NCBI RefSeq assembly: GCF_902364945.1
Contig: NZ_CABJFS010000004.1
Coordinates: 1-64,000 of the forward strand
Direction of reading: 5' to 3'
DNA: 64,000 bases
Origin: Collinsella aerofaciens
GTDB lineage: Bacteria > Actinomycetota > Coriobacteriia > Coriobacteriales > Coriobacteriaceae
Positions 1 through 7,870 of the stretch are shown here, in pieces (positions within the stretch are counted from its first letter, which is position 1; the number at the start of each line of letters is the position of its first letter). The translations under genes were made by a program, and so were the position numbers. The notes under the pieces were generated by a model. That model was not told where the DNA came from, did not search any database, and was given only the letters and a program-made list of their open reading frames with translations.

Positions 1-393
1 GAGGGCCTCGCCGCGGCCCGGGACCCCCGACAGGGAGTCCGGCACGCCCAGGGCGGTCCGCGCGATCACCTCGGCGTCGCGCTCGTCGGTCTTGGCCTCG
101 CCGGCGAACAGCCCGGCGGCGCGGCTGGCGGCGAGGCCGGGCAGGTGGGCGACCGCCAGCCCCGCGGCGCGGGCCCGCCTCACGGCGAGGGACCCTATGT
201 TGCGGAACTGGTCGACCACGACGAGCGTGCCGGCGGGCGCGGAGGAGAACAGCGCGTCGAGAGCGCCCTCCCGGTTGCGGACGGGGGCGCTGGCCAGCAC
301 CTCCCCGCCGCGGTCGATCAGGCAGGCCCAGTGGGAGGACTTGCCGACGTCCAGGCCGAGCACGGCCCCTGGTCTGGTCGATGGCGCTTTCAC
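1..393 (-). CDS. IS110-family transposase (bridge-RNA-type recombinase), N-terminal 131 residues
   Basis: The gene starts with GTG at 393 behind a GGAAGGA ribosome site and runs off the left edge, so only the RuvC-like DEDD domain is present. D15 lies in the opening LGLDVGKSSHW strand, D61 is in the usual second acidic position, and D103 and D106 lie in the KTDERDA motif. These make up the expected catalytic tetrad. Family knowledge: IS110 recombinases combine this domain with a C-terminal Tnp domain carrying a catalytic serine, and act with a non-coding RNA encoded in the element's end. Whether the C-terminal half is intact cannot be seen. GC content is much higher than in the neighbouring genes. 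Confidence 0.88.
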   Translation of the reverse strand, partial: MKAPSTRPGAVLGLDVGKSSHWACLIDRGGEVLASAPVRNREGALDALFSSAPAGTLVVVDQFRNIGSLAVRRARAAGLAVAHLPGLAASRAAGLFAGEAKTDERDAEVIARTALGVPDSLSGVPGRGEAL

Positions 394-650
394 GGTGGTA
401 TCCTTCCGGTAGTCGTTCGACCGGATGGCCTCCCCCTCGGCACTCACATTACCAGCCGCGGCCTCTGCCCGGCACTTTCCTATCAGCCGTCGGGGGCGGC
501 GCGTCCCGCGCCGGCAGCACCCAACAGGCCCTCTCGGGGGCAGGGACGTTCGGCCGTGCGCGGGCGCCCGGTCGGCGGCCCGTTCTGGGCGCGCCTCAAT
601 CGTAGCCCGAGACGGGCCCGGGCTGACAATTTCGACTGTAATGGACGTTC
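394..650 (-). ncRNA. Candidate IS110 left-end leader / bridge RNA region
   Basis: About 250 GC-rich bases lie directly upstream of the IS110 transposase start with no coding frame I trust. In the IS110 group, the bridge RNA that pairs with target and donor DNA is transcribed from this left end toward the recombinase gene. The stretch can fold: an exact stem CGGCGCG-tcc-CGCGCCG occupies 497-513, and an AGCCCG/CGGGCT stem lies near 602-624. No promoter or RNA boundary can be set by eye, and the guide loops cannot be assigned without the insertion target. Confidence 0.3.
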
Positions 651-660
651 TTAAATAACT

Positions 661-687
661 AGTCGTTTAAGGACGTCCCCAACGACT
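661..687. repeat. Small stem-loop just outside the IS110 end
   Basis: AGTCGTT (661-667) and AACGACT (681-687) are exact reverse complements around a 13-base loop. The hairpin lies in the AT-rich gap between the IS110 leader and the larger inverted repeat at 697-760. Function unknown; it could be part of the insertion target. Confidence 0.4.
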
Positions 688-696
688 GCATAACGT

Positions 697-760
697 GAGA
701 GTGGATAATTTCCCGGTTTGGGCCTGTATTCGAGCTCAAAGTGGGAGATTATCCACTCTC
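697..760. repeat. Long inverted repeat D (18-bp arms)
   Basis: The left arm 697-714 (GAGAGTGGATAATTTCCC) and right arm 743-760 (GGGAGATTATCCACTCTC) match at 17 of 18 positions around a 28-base loop. The loop contains TTTGGGCCT and GAGCTCAAA and can extend the stem slightly. It lies downstream of pdxT (minus strand, ends at 803), so it could serve as a terminator, but there is no clear U-run. The loop resembles that of the inverted repeat at 57658-57722 although the arms differ completely, which suggests a dispersed element family. Confidence 0.6.
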
Positions 761-802
761 GTCTATTAAGTGTCCGAAAATCCGCACTCGTTTCGATTCC
801 GC

Positions 803-1390
803 CTACATTTGTAGGAACAGTTCGTGGAGGCGGGTGTCTTCGTCGAGTTCGGGGTGGAAGGTTACGCCGAGCTGATTGTCTTGGCGGGCAGCGACGATGC
901 GGCCATCGACTTCGGCCAGGGCCTTGGCGTCGCCGTGGACCTCGACGATGCGGGGCGCGCGGATAAACGTCAGCGGCGCTTCGCCGTCGATGCCGGCTAC
1001 TTGCCCCTTGGTTCGAAAGCTGCCGAGCTGCCTGCCGTAGGCATTGCGCTCGACAAGTACATCCATGGTTGCCAAACGCGGCGTGCCTTTATCGTCATGG
1101 GCGGCAAGGTCGTGAGCCAGTAGAATCAAGCCGGCGCAGGTGCCCAGGACGGGCATGCCTTCAGCGATACGGGCGCGAAGCTCCTCGAGCATGCCCAGCT
1201 CATCAAGCAGCTTCCCTTGAACGGTGGACTCGCCGCCGGGAAGTACCAGACGGTCAAAGTCCTGCATCAAATCAGCCGCCTGCCTCAGCTCAATACAACG
1301 TGCGCCCAGCTCGGATAGTCTTGTCTCGTGCTCGGCAAAAGCGCCTTGGACCGCCAGCACGGCGACCGTCTGGCCTGCATAATCGCTCAT
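803..1390 (-). CDS. pdxT: Pyridoxal 5'-phosphate synthase glutaminase subunit
   Basis: PdxT hydrolyses glutamine and passes ammonia to PdxS for de novo synthesis of pyridoxal 5'-phosphate in the cytoplasm. The 195-residue protein has the class I glutamine amidotransferase features: PGGEST near 51-56, the nucleophile C85 in GTCAG, and the H179-x-E181 pair in FHPE. It lies 20 bases downstream of pdxS in the same operon, as in many Gram-positive bacteria. Length is normal for the family. The ATG start is followed directly by the conserved VAVLAVQGAF strand. Confidence 0.97.
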   Translation of the reverse strand: MSDYAGQTVAVLAVQGAFAEHETRLSELGARCIELRQAADLMQDFDRLVLPGGESTVQGKLLDELGMLEELRARIAEGMPVLGTCAGLILLAHDLAAHDDKGTPRLATMDVLVERNAYGRQLGSFRTKGQVAGIDGEAPLTFIRAPRIVEVHGDAKALAEVDGRIVAARQDNQLGVTFHPELDEDTRLHELFLQM

Positions 1391-1410
1391 GTGCGATCCT
1401 TTCTGCTGGA

Positions 1411-2301
1411 CTAGCGTCCGCGCTCCTCCATGATGATCTCGATCTCGTCAGCGTTGATACCGACCATGGCCTCGCCCAGGTCCTCAGAAAGCTCGGCAAT
1501 GAGCTTGGCGTCGGTGAAGTTTGCCACAGCCTTAACGATGGCGGCGGCGCGTTTGGCGGGGTTGCCGCTCTTAAAGATGCCCGAGCCGACAAAGACGCCC
1601 TCGGCACCCAGCTGCATCATCAGCGCGGCGTCCGCGGGGGTTGCTACACCGCCGGCGGCAAAGTTCACCACGGGAAGCTTGCCCGTGGCATGGACCTCGC
1701 GCACAAGCTCGACTGGAACTTGCAGTTGCTTAGCTGCCTCAAAGAGCTCGTCATCGCGCAGAGCAGCAACGTCGCGGATTTGCTTTTGAATCTTGCGCAT
1801 GTGGCGCACGGCTTGGACGACGTCGCCCGTGCCCGGCTCGCCCTTGGTGCGAATCATTGTGGCGCCCTCGGCAACACGGCGCAACGCTTCGCCCAGATCG
1901 CGGGCACCGCAGACAAACGGGACGTCAAACTGGGTCTTATCGATGTGGTAGACATCGTCGGCGGGGGAGAGAACCTCGGACTCATCGATGTAGTCGATCT
2001 CGATGGCCTGAAGGACCTGCGCCTCGACGATGTGACCGATGCGGCACTTGGCCATGACGGGGATGGAGACGGCCTCTTGAATGCCCTTGATCATCTTGGG
2101 GTCACTCATGCGCGACACGCCGCCGGCGGCGCGGATGTCGGCCGGGATGCGCTCGAGAGCCATGACGGCGCAGGCGCCTGCCTCCTCGGCGATACGTGCC
2201 TGCTCGGGCGTGGTGACGTCCATGATGACGCCGCCCTTGAGCATCTGCGCGAGCTCGCGATTGAGTTTGACGCGATCGGCCTTGCTGGTCTGTTCTGCCA
2301 T
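1411..2301 (-). CDS. pdxS: Pyridoxal 5'-phosphate synthase lyase subunit
   Basis: PdxS condenses ribose 5-phosphate, glyceraldehyde 3-phosphate and PdxT-derived ammonia into pyridoxal 5'-phosphate. The protein is a very well conserved TIM barrel. K85 in VMAKCRIGH and K153 in RTKGEPGTG fit the two catalytic lysines, and D28 is in [10 protein letters not shown] chose the ATG at 2301 (MAEQTSK, 296 residues) because GGGAGC lies just upstream; an upstream in-frame ATG would add 14 unconserved residues. The promoter must lie in the 145-base gap shared with the divergent PdxR-type regulator. Confidence 0.98.
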   Translation of the reverse strand: MAEQTSKADRVKLNRELAQMLKGGVIMDVTTPEQARIAEEAGACAVMALERIPADIRAAGGVSRMSDPKMIKGIQEAVSIPVMAKCRIGHIVEAQVLQAIEIDYIDESEVLSPADDVYHIDKTQFDVPFVCGARDLGEALRRVAEGATMIRTKGEPGTGDVVQAVRHMRKIQKQIRDVAALRDDELFEAAKQLQVPVELVREVHATGKLPVVNFAAGGVATPADAALMMQLGAEGVFVGSGIFKSGNPAKRAAAIVKAVANFTDAKLIAELSEDLGEAMVGINADEIEIIMEERGR

Positions 2302-2396
2302 TGTTGCTCCCTTGGTTGGCATGTGCATTGCTTGACGGAACATCCTATCGGGGAGCTGGGTATGGCGAAATACTCAGTTTTCGAGATAATAACAAG

Positions 2397-2415
2397 ACCA
2401 GACTAATACCAGATT
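2397..2415. promoter_or_regulatory. Candidate PdxR operator (direct repeat)
   Basis: ACCAGACT (2397-2404) and ACCAGATT (2408-2415) are direct repeats exactly 11 bases apart, one helical turn, in the gap between pdxS and the divergent PdxR-type gene. Family knowledge: MocR/PdxR regulators often bind direct repeats in the shared promoter. The assignment is inferred from position and spacing only. Confidence 0.35.
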
Positions 2416-2446
2416 GAATGATTCGATAAGGTCAGGTGATAGGCTC

Positions 2447-3862
2447 GTGCTTGACTACAATTTGGAAAAACGCGGCGAAGCATCGCTCTATGAGTATGTT
2501 TACCAGCAAATTCGAGATGATATCGTAGCTGGACGCATTGCGGCGGGGGAACATCTGCCGTCTAAGCGAGCCTTTGCCAGTCATCTGGGAATTAGTGTCA
2601 TTACAATCGAAAATGCATATAGCCAGTTGCTTGCCGAGGGCTATATTTGCTCAAAGCCGCGCCGTGGTTACTACGCGTGCGAGCTTCCCGATGCACCGGT
2701 TTTGGCTTCGGCTGCGGAGGGCATCGACCGAGATGACGCCTCCGTGGGCCCCAGCGCGCATGATGTCAACGGACAAGTCGAGCGATTCGACGCACTTTCT
2801 CCTTCCGCCTTGGAGGCGGCGCGGCTTTGGCAAAGCGCGCTACGGGCGACGCTGACATCCGAAGATGAACGTGAAATCTTTTCGACCGCGCCGGCACAGG
2901 GCACCGCTCGGCTACGACGCGCTATCGCTCACCATTTGCGTGGGACAAGGGGCATGAATGTCGACCCCGACAACATCGTTATCGGTGCGGGCGCCCAGTT
3001 GCTCGATACCATGTTGGTTCAGTTGCTTGGAGCCGACAAGGTGTATGCCGTTGAGGATCCGGGCTATCTGCGCCTGACGCGCATCTATCAGGCCATGGGT
3101 TGCGAAGTGCGGCATATCCCGTTGGACGGTGAGGGCGTGGACTTGAGCGCTCTGCAGAAAACTGGGGCGGATGTCCTTCACCTGATGCCGTCTCACCAAT
3201 ATCCGACCGGCCTTGTGACGAGCATTGCGCGTCGCTATGCCCTGCTGAGCTGGGCCGCCGAGCAGCCGGACCGGTATCTCATCGAAGATGACTTTGATTG
3301 TGAGTTTCGCCTTGCCGGCAAGCCGATTCCCGCGCTCGCGTCGATCGATGCCGCCCAATCGGTCATCTACACCAACACGTTTTCGAAGAGCCTTTCATCG
3401 GCGTTACGTTTGGCGTACATGGTGCTGCCCGATGAACTAATGGAGAGGTTTAAACGCAACCTTGGTTTCTACGCCTCGTCGGTAAGTTCTGTTGACCAGG
3501 TCGCTTTAGCGCGCTTGCTGGAATCGGGTGATTACGAGCGGCATGTGAACCGCGTGCGCGTGCGTGCTCGCGAGGCACGCGATGGCCTGGCAGCGCTTGT
3601 ACGGAAAGCGTTTCCGGCAGGGGAGGTCTCGATCGAGCATGCAGACGCGGGCCTTTACTGCACTGTTGCCCTGGCCGAGGACAAGGCAGGGGAGAGTTTC
3701 GCGAAGGCTCTCGCTGACGCTCGTATTTCCTATGTCAACATCGCCGATTGCCTGTGGACGGGTGATCGGGCATCGACTAAGAACGCTCCATCTCGCGTCC
3801 TCATACAATACGACGACCTGAGCTCTCAGTCGCTCAGTGTTCTTCAGGAGCAACTGCAATAA
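2447..3862 (+). CDS. pdxR: MocR/GntR-family regulator with aminotransferase-like domain (PdxR type)
   Basis: A winged-helix GntR DNA-binding domain (about residues 8-78, LYEYVYQQIRDDI...GRIAAGEHLPSKRA) is joined to a fold-type I aminotransferase-like domain. The probable PLP lysine is K314 in NTFSKSLS. Such MocR proteins sense pyridoxal phosphate, and when divergent from pdxST they control B6 synthesis. I prefer GTG at 2447 (471 residues, beginning LDYNLEKRGEASLYEY) because MocR proteins usually begin this way; a TTG at 2414 would add 11 residues over the putative operator. The gene ends at a bidirectional terminator shared with rubrerythrin. Confidence 0.85.
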   Translation: MLDYNLEKRGEASLYEYVYQQIRDDIVAGRIAAGEHLPSKRAFASHLGISVITIENAYSQLLAEGYICSKPRRGYYACELPDAPVLASAAEGIDRDDASVGPSAHDVNGQVERFDALSPSALEAARLWQSALRATLTSEDEREIFSTAPAQGTARLRRAIAHHLRGTRGMNVDPDNIVIGAGAQLLDTMLVQLLGADKVYAVEDPGYLRLTRIYQAMGCEVRHIPLDGEGVDLSALQKTGADVLHLMPSHQYPTGLVTSIARRYALLSWAAEQPDRYLIEDDFDCEFRLAGKPIPALASIDAAQSVIYTNTFSKSLSSALRLAYMVLPDELMERFKRNLGFYASSVSSVDQVALARLLESGDYERHVNRVRVRAREARDGLAALVRKAFPAGEVSIEHADAGLYCTVALAEDKAGESFAKALADARISYVNIADCLWTGDRASTKNAPSRVLIQYDDLSSQSLSVLQEQLQ

Positions 3863-3871
3863 GCCAACGAA

Positions 3872-3900
3872 AAGGCCCGAACCAATACGGTCCGGGCCTT
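3872..3900. terminator. Bidirectional stem-loop terminator
   Basis: AAGGCCCG (3872-3879) pairs with CGGGCCTT (3893-3900) across a 13-base loop. It lies between the convergent pdxR-type gene (ends 3862) and rubrerythrin (ends 3935). The T-runs on both sides are modest. Confidence 0.7.
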
Positions 3901-3934
3901 CTTCGAGCTAGAGGTTATGTCTCAGGCAGTTGGC

Positions 3935-4495
3935 TTAGCCAAAGTAGCGCTTGAGCAGGCCAGCGAAAGCCTTGCCGTGGCGAGCCTCGTCGCGGGCCAT
4001 CTCGTGCACGGTGTCGTGGATAGCATCGAGACCGGCGGCCTTGGCGCGCTTGGCAAGATCGGTCTTGCCGGCGGTGGCGCCATTCTCGGCCTCAACGCGC
4101 ATCTCGAGGTTCTTCTTGGTGGAATCGGTCACGACCTCGCCCAGGAGCTCGGCGAACTTGGCGGCATGCTCGGCCTCCTCGTGGGCAGCCTTCTCCCAGT
4201 ACAGGCCGATCTCGGGATAACCCTCGCGATGAGCAACGCGAGCCATGGCCAGGTACATACCGACCTCGGAGCACTCGCCCTCAAAGTTGGCGCGCAGATC
4301 GGCAACGATGTCCTCGGAGACGCCCTCCATCTTGGCGACGCCCACGACGTGCTCGGCAGCCCACTCGAGCTGGCCCTCCTCCTGCTTCAGGAAGCGAGAG
4401 CCAGGAACGCCGCACTGGGGGCACTTGAAATCCTCGGGCAGCTGGTCGCCGTCGAACTCTTCCACATAACCGCAAACGGGGCAAACAAACTTCAT
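3935..4495 (-). CDS. Reverse rubrerythrin (rubredoxin domain first)
   Basis: This 186-residue protein has an N-terminal rubredoxin-like iron site (C5, C8, C25, C28) followed by a ferritin-like diiron domain with [20 protein letters not shown] and DEARHGKAF helices. That order is the reverse of classical rubrerythrin. Such proteins reduce hydrogen peroxide and oxygen at the expense of NADH/rubredoxin and protect strict anaerobes. I chose the ATG at 4495 ([10 protein letters not shown]), with AAAGGA upstream, because the longer frame adds an Arg-rich unconserved leader. A single-gene unit. Confidence 0.92.
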   Translation of the reverse strand: MKFVCPVCGYVEEFDGDQLPEDFKCPQCGVPGSRFLKQEEGQLEWAAEHVVGVAKMEGVSEDIVADLRANFEGECSEVGMYLAMARVAHREGYPEIGLYWEKAAHEEAEHAAKFAELLGEVVTDSTKKNLEMRVEAENGATAGKTDLAKRAKAAGLDAIHDTVHEMARDEARHGKAFAGLLKRYFG

Positions 4496-4653
4496 GATTC
4501 GATCCTTTCGATCGATGGCGATGGTGCGCTCGTCCGGTCCCGTAAGGGCCCTCTCCGGACGTGCGTCTTGACGAGTTCTATTATCCATAAATGAGACCGA
4601 ATGTGAAGCCTATTAGGAATGATTTTTAATAAAACAATTTAAGCATGTGTAGA

Positions 4654-4733
4654 TGTTGATTGATTAACGATTGCTAGACCTCGTGCGACCTCCGATGAGT
4701 ACAATCGGTCGAGCAAATGTTGACCAATCAACA
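4654..4733. promoter_or_regulatory. Candidate operator pair upstream of the alcohol dehydrogenase
   Basis: TGTTGACCAATCAACA at 4718-4733 is a palindrome with exact 6-base arms (TGTTGA/TCAACA), about 20 bases before the start codon. A related but degenerate copy, TGTTGATTGATTAACG, lies at 4654-4669. Two such sites 64 bases apart suggest a dimeric repressor. No regulator gene is adjacent. Confidence 0.4.
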
Positions 4734-4751
4734 AATGAAGGAGCTTCCTTT

Positions 4752-5972
4752 ATGCATCTAGCCCGCCGCGCCTGGTGCCGAACGTATCAAACGGTTTTTC
4801 GCATCGCATTGCCGGTGCTGCCCTATACCGAGCCACGCATTTTAGAGCACGCTGAGGAAGTGCCCGCAGTGCTTCAAAAGCGTTCAATACACCATGTTCT
4901 TATCGTGACAGATCCCGGCATTGCCCGTCTGGGGCTCACGGCACCGCTCGAGACAGCGCTCGCGTCCAAGGGAATTAGCGCTGCGGTCTATGCCGAAACA
5001 CGTGCGAACCCCACGGTCTCAAACGTGGAGGAAGCGGCATCTCTGTATCGAGAGAGCGCCTGCCAGGCCATTATCGGCTTTGGCGGCGGTTCGGCCATGG
5101 ACTGCGCCAAGGGCGTGGGCGCGCGCATCGCGCAGCCAAAGAAGCCCATCAACAAGATGCGCGGCCTGTTGCGTATCCATCGTCGCCTGCCGCTGCTCAT
5201 CGCCGTTCCCACCACGGCGGGCACGGGAAGCGAGGTCACGCTTGCAGCGGTAATTACCGACGACGAGATGCACTACAAGTATCCCATTAACGACTTTGTG
5301 CTGATCCCGCGCTTTGCGGTGCACGACCCCGAGTTTACGCGCGGCCTGCCCGCCTCCATTACAGGGCAAACGGGCATGGACGCCCTGACGCATGCCGTCG
5401 AGGCCTTTATCGGGCGCAGCACCACGCCCTATACGCGCAAGATGGCGCGCCAGGCGGTGCAGCTCATCCACGACAATTTGCTCGAGGCCTATGAGTGCGG
5501 TGGCAACATGTGTGCGCGCCGCAATATGCTTTCGGCGGCGTATAAAGCGGGCGTTGCCTTTACGCGCTCTTATGTTGGATACGTCCATGCCATCGCGCAC
5601 AGCCTGGGCGGGCGTTACGGGATTCCCCACGGCTTGGCCAACGCCATCATCCTGCCGCACATGCTTCGCGCCTATGGCGAAGCTGCTGCTCCCAAGCTCG
5701 CCGATCTCGCCCGCATGGCCGGCATTGCGCCGGCTAATGCGCTGGACAACGTGGCTGCTGAGGCCTTTATCGATTGGGTCGACCGCATGAACGCCGCCTT
5801 GGGCATACCCAAATATGTGACGGGCATTCGCCGCTCCGATATTCCACAAATGGCGGCCCATGCCGATGCCGAGGCCAATCCGCTATACCCCGTTCCGCTT
5901 CTAATGGACCGTTTGGAGCTCGAGCGTATGTACGAGGTCGTCGCGGGTGGTATGTTTGAGGGCGAGAATTAG
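4752..5972 (+). CDS. Iron-containing alcohol dehydrogenase
   Basis: A group III (iron-dependent) NAD(P)-linked alcohol dehydrogenase of 406 residues, interconverting an alcohol and aldehyde; the exact substrate is not predictable. It has the GFGGGSAMDCAK nucleotide-binding motif, AVPTTAGTGSEVT, and the metal-binding helices GMDALTHAVEAF and HSLGGRYGIPHG. The start at 4752 follows AAGGAGCTTCCTTT. The first about 25 residues (LARRAWCRTYQTVFRIALPVLP) are more basic than usual. The next gene, an aldehyde dehydrogenase, begins 8 bases after the stop, so the pair may carry out successive alcohol/aldehyde/acid steps. Confidence 0.92.
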   Translation: MHLARRAWCRTYQTVFRIALPVLPYTEPRILEHAEEVPAVLQKRSIHHVLIVTDPGIARLGLTAPLETALASKGISAAVYAETRANPTVSNVEEAASLYRESACQAIIGFGGGSAMDCAKGVGARIAQPKKPINKMRGLLRIHRRLPLLIAVPTTAGTGSEVTLAAVITDDEMHYKYPINDFVLIPRFAVHDPEFTRGLPASITGQTGMDALTHAVEAFIGRSTTPYTRKMARQAVQLIHDNLLEAYECGGNMCARRNMLSAAYKAGVAFTRSYVGYVHAIAHSLGGRYGIPHGLANAIILPHMLRAYGEAAAPKLADLARMAGIAPANALDNVAAEAFIDWVDRMNAALGIPKYVTGIRRSDIPQMAAHADAEANPLYPVPLLMDRLELERMYEVVAGGMFEGEN

Positions 5973-5980
5973 GAGGGTCC

Positions 5981-7360
5981 ATGAACACCGAGGAAATTGC
6001 GCGCATCGTCGGCGATCAGCGCGCCTACTTTAAGACACACGCCACGTTTGATGTCGATGCTCGACGTCGTGCGCTCGTGAGTTTACGCGATGCGGTGCGG
6101 GCCCACGAGGCCGATATTGCCCATGCGCTCAAGACCGATTTGGGAAAGTCGCATGACGAGGCGTATATGTGCGAGATCGGCACCTCGCTTTCCGAGATTC
6201 GTTATCAGATTGCGCATGTGGCTCGATGGAGTCGCTCGCGCCTGCGTCCGTGTGACCTCGCCAACGCCGTGAGTGTGTGCAAGACGCAGTCCGTGCCCTA
6301 TGGCGTCACACTCATCATGGCTCCGTGGAACTACCCGTTTTTACTGACGCTCGAGCCACTCGCCGGCGCCCTTGCCGCGGGCAATACCGTGGTCATCAAG
6401 CCGAGCGCCTATGCTCCGGCATCGAGCGCGGTGCTCAAGCAAATCTGTGAAGAGGCATTTGATCCGCGCTTGGTGACGGTCGTCGAAGGCGGGCGTGCCG
6501 AAAACGAAGCGTTGCTCGATGAGTGCTGGGACAAGATCTTCTTTACCGGTAGCGTTCCGGTCGGCAAGCTCGTCATGGAGCGTGCAAGTAAAAACCTCAC
6601 ACCCGTGACGCTTGAGCTGGGCGGAAAGAGTCCCTGCATCGTGGATGCGACGGCTAACTTGAAGGTCGCGGCACGCCGTATCGCCTTTGGTAAATGGCTC
6701 AACGTGGGGCAGACCTGCGTGGCGCCCGACTACCTGCTGGTCGATGCGCGCGTGCACGACGAGCTGCTGGACCTCATCAAGGAGGAGGCCCGCCGCATGT
6801 TTGGCGAGCATCCGCTCGACAATGAGAATTACGGTCATATTGTCAACGCCAAGCATTTCGCGCGCGTACGCGGGCTGATCGACCCCGACAAGGTTGTGCT
6901 GGGAGGTACCGCGCGCGAGTCGTCGCTCAAGATTGAGCCGACGATTTTGGACGGCGTGGCGCCTGAGGACGCCGTAATGCAGGAGGAGATTTTCGGCCCC
7001 ATCTTGCCGGTGCTGTCGTTTGAGAGCCTAGACGAGGCCGAGACGTTTATTACGGATCGTCCGACGCCGCTGGCCCTGTATATCTTTAGCCAAGACCGTG
7101 AGGTTCAGCAGCGCTTTGTGCGTTACGTGCCCTTTGGTGGTGGCTGTGTTAATGACACCATTATGCATTTGGCCACGAGCCATATGGGCTTTGGCGGCAT
7201 GGGGGCGAGCGGTATGGGACAGTACCATGGACGCGAGAGCTTCGATACGTTTAGCCACAAGAAGAGCATCGTGAACAAGGCAACGTGGCTGGACGTGCCG
7301 TTCCGCTATGCCCCTTACGCAAGCTGGAAGCACAAGTTCGTGCGCATGTTTGTGCATTAG
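5981..7360 (+). CDS. NAD(P)-dependent aldehyde dehydrogenase
   Basis: A 459-residue aldehyde dehydrogenase of the shorter, ALDH3-like class, oxidising aldehydes to acids or running in reverse with the adjacent alcohol dehydrogenase. Visible motifs are APWNYPFLL, FTGSVPVGK (cofactor loop), LELGGKSPCIVD with the general-base Glu, and the catalytic C246 in NVGQTCVAPDY. The ATG follows TTAGGAGGGTCC, directly after the upstream stop, so the two genes are one operon. Length is ordinary for the class. Substrate unknown. Confidence 0.93.
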   Translation: MNTEEIARIVGDQRAYFKTHATFDVDARRRALVSLRDAVRAHEADIAHALKTDLGKSHDEAYMCEIGTSLSEIRYQIAHVARWSRSRLRPCDLANAVSVCKTQSVPYGVTLIMAPWNYPFLLTLEPLAGALAAGNTVVIKPSAYAPASSAVLKQICEEAFDPRLVTVVEGGRAENEALLDECWDKIFFTGSVPVGKLVMERASKNLTPVTLELGGKSPCIVDATANLKVAARRIAFGKWLNVGQTCVAPDYLLVDARVHDELLDLIKEEARRMFGEHPLDNENYGHIVNAKHFARVRGLIDPDKVVLGGTARESSLKIEPTILDGVAPEDAVMQEEIFGPILPVLSFESLDEAETFITDRPTPLALYIFSQDREVQQRFVRYVPFGGGCVNDTIMHLATSHMGFGGMGASGMGQYHGRESFDTFSHKKSIVNKATWLDVPFRYAPYASWKHKFVRMFVH

Positions 7361-7426
7361 AATCAGATGACATAGGGATAAACAAAGTGGCCGCCCCCGC
7401 GTAAGCGAAGACGACCATTTCTCACG

Positions 7427-7606
7427 ATGAAAACGTGTATCGGAGTTGGCAAGACCCGCTGCCACGGGTGCCATCCGTGTTCCTATCTTATCTGCAAGCG
7501 TTCCGTTGCGCAAGCGTTGCGGCAAACGATTGAAAGACGCAGACAGGATGAATTTGTGTCCGCACGGGCCCGTAGACTTCTCAACTACGTTGTGGATGCT
7601 CGCTAA
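7427..7606 (+). CDS. Small Cys-rich protein (59 aa), possible metal-binding knuckle
   Basis: A short frame of 59 codons with ATG at 7427 and TAA at 7604. Its N-terminal third carries five cysteines (C4, C12, C15, C18, C23) in the order C-x7-C-x2-C-x2-C-x4-C, with two histidines between them. The remainder is a basic, amphipathic helix-like stretch rich in Arg and Ala. It ends 18 bases before another small gene. I see no strong ribosome site, and no family is recognised. The clustered Cys/His pattern is unlike random sequence, so I report it as a possible zinc- or iron-binding small protein. Confidence 0.45.
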   Translation: MKTCIGVGKTRCHGCHPCSYLICKRSVAQALRQTIERRRQDEFVSARARRLLNYVVDAR

Positions 7607-7624
7607 TCGGTAATGGAGGCGCAC

Positions 7625-7804
7625 GTGTTTGATGACGATGACCTGTTCGATCTGACAGACGATCCGTTTGAGTGGGATATGCTACTCGATGACGATGAGT
7701 TGGAGCAGGACCGTAAGAAGCGGCAGGGCAAGAAGACGCGGGATGACGCTTCGAAAAAGCAGGACAAGCGTCGCCGAGGTCTGTTCGGCGGGCTCTTTGG
7801 GTGA
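7625..7804 (+). CDS. Small charged hypothetical protein (59 aa)
   Basis: The protein begins with a strongly acidic half (FDDDDLFDLTDDPFEWDMLLDDD), passes into a basic Lys/Arg segment, and ends in RRRGLFGGLFG. I prefer the GTG at 7625 because GGAGG lies at 7615-7619 with correct spacing; an ATG at 7613 overlaps that site. No domain is recognised. The split acidic/basic layout suggests a binding adaptor, but that is speculation. It lies between the small Cys-rich frame and a metallophosphoesterase. Confidence 0.6.
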   Translation: MFDDDDLFDLTDDPFEWDMLLDDDELEQDRKKRQGKKTRDDASKKQDKRRRGLFGGLFG

Positions 7805-7870
7805 CTGTCTCATCGCCGCGTCTGTATACTAAACAGGTCTTATACGCGTTGCGAAATGAGGACAGAGACG

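Larger units (their letters stand above)
1..650 (-). mobile_element. IS110-family insertion sequence, left part
   Basis: This stretch holds a partial IS110-family transposase gene read leftward off the window edge, preceded by about 250 bases of very GC-rich non-coding DNA. Base composition drops sharply near 620-660, where the sequence becomes AT-richer. That is my only evidence for the outer boundary, so the end at 650 is approximate. IS110 elements typically lack terminal inverted repeats and target duplications, so no such ends are expected. The composition differs clearly from the flanking pdxT region, which fits an acquired element. Confidence 0.7.

Noticed and set aside
1069..2406. A 445-codon plus-strand frame over pdxT and pdxS
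   Set aside because: Antisense to two highly conserved genes; no domain seen.
7028..7624. A 198-codon minus-strand frame over the end of the aldehyde dehydrogenase and the small Cys-rich gene
   Set aside because: It mostly mirrors the dehydrogenase and has no domain or convincing ribosome site.
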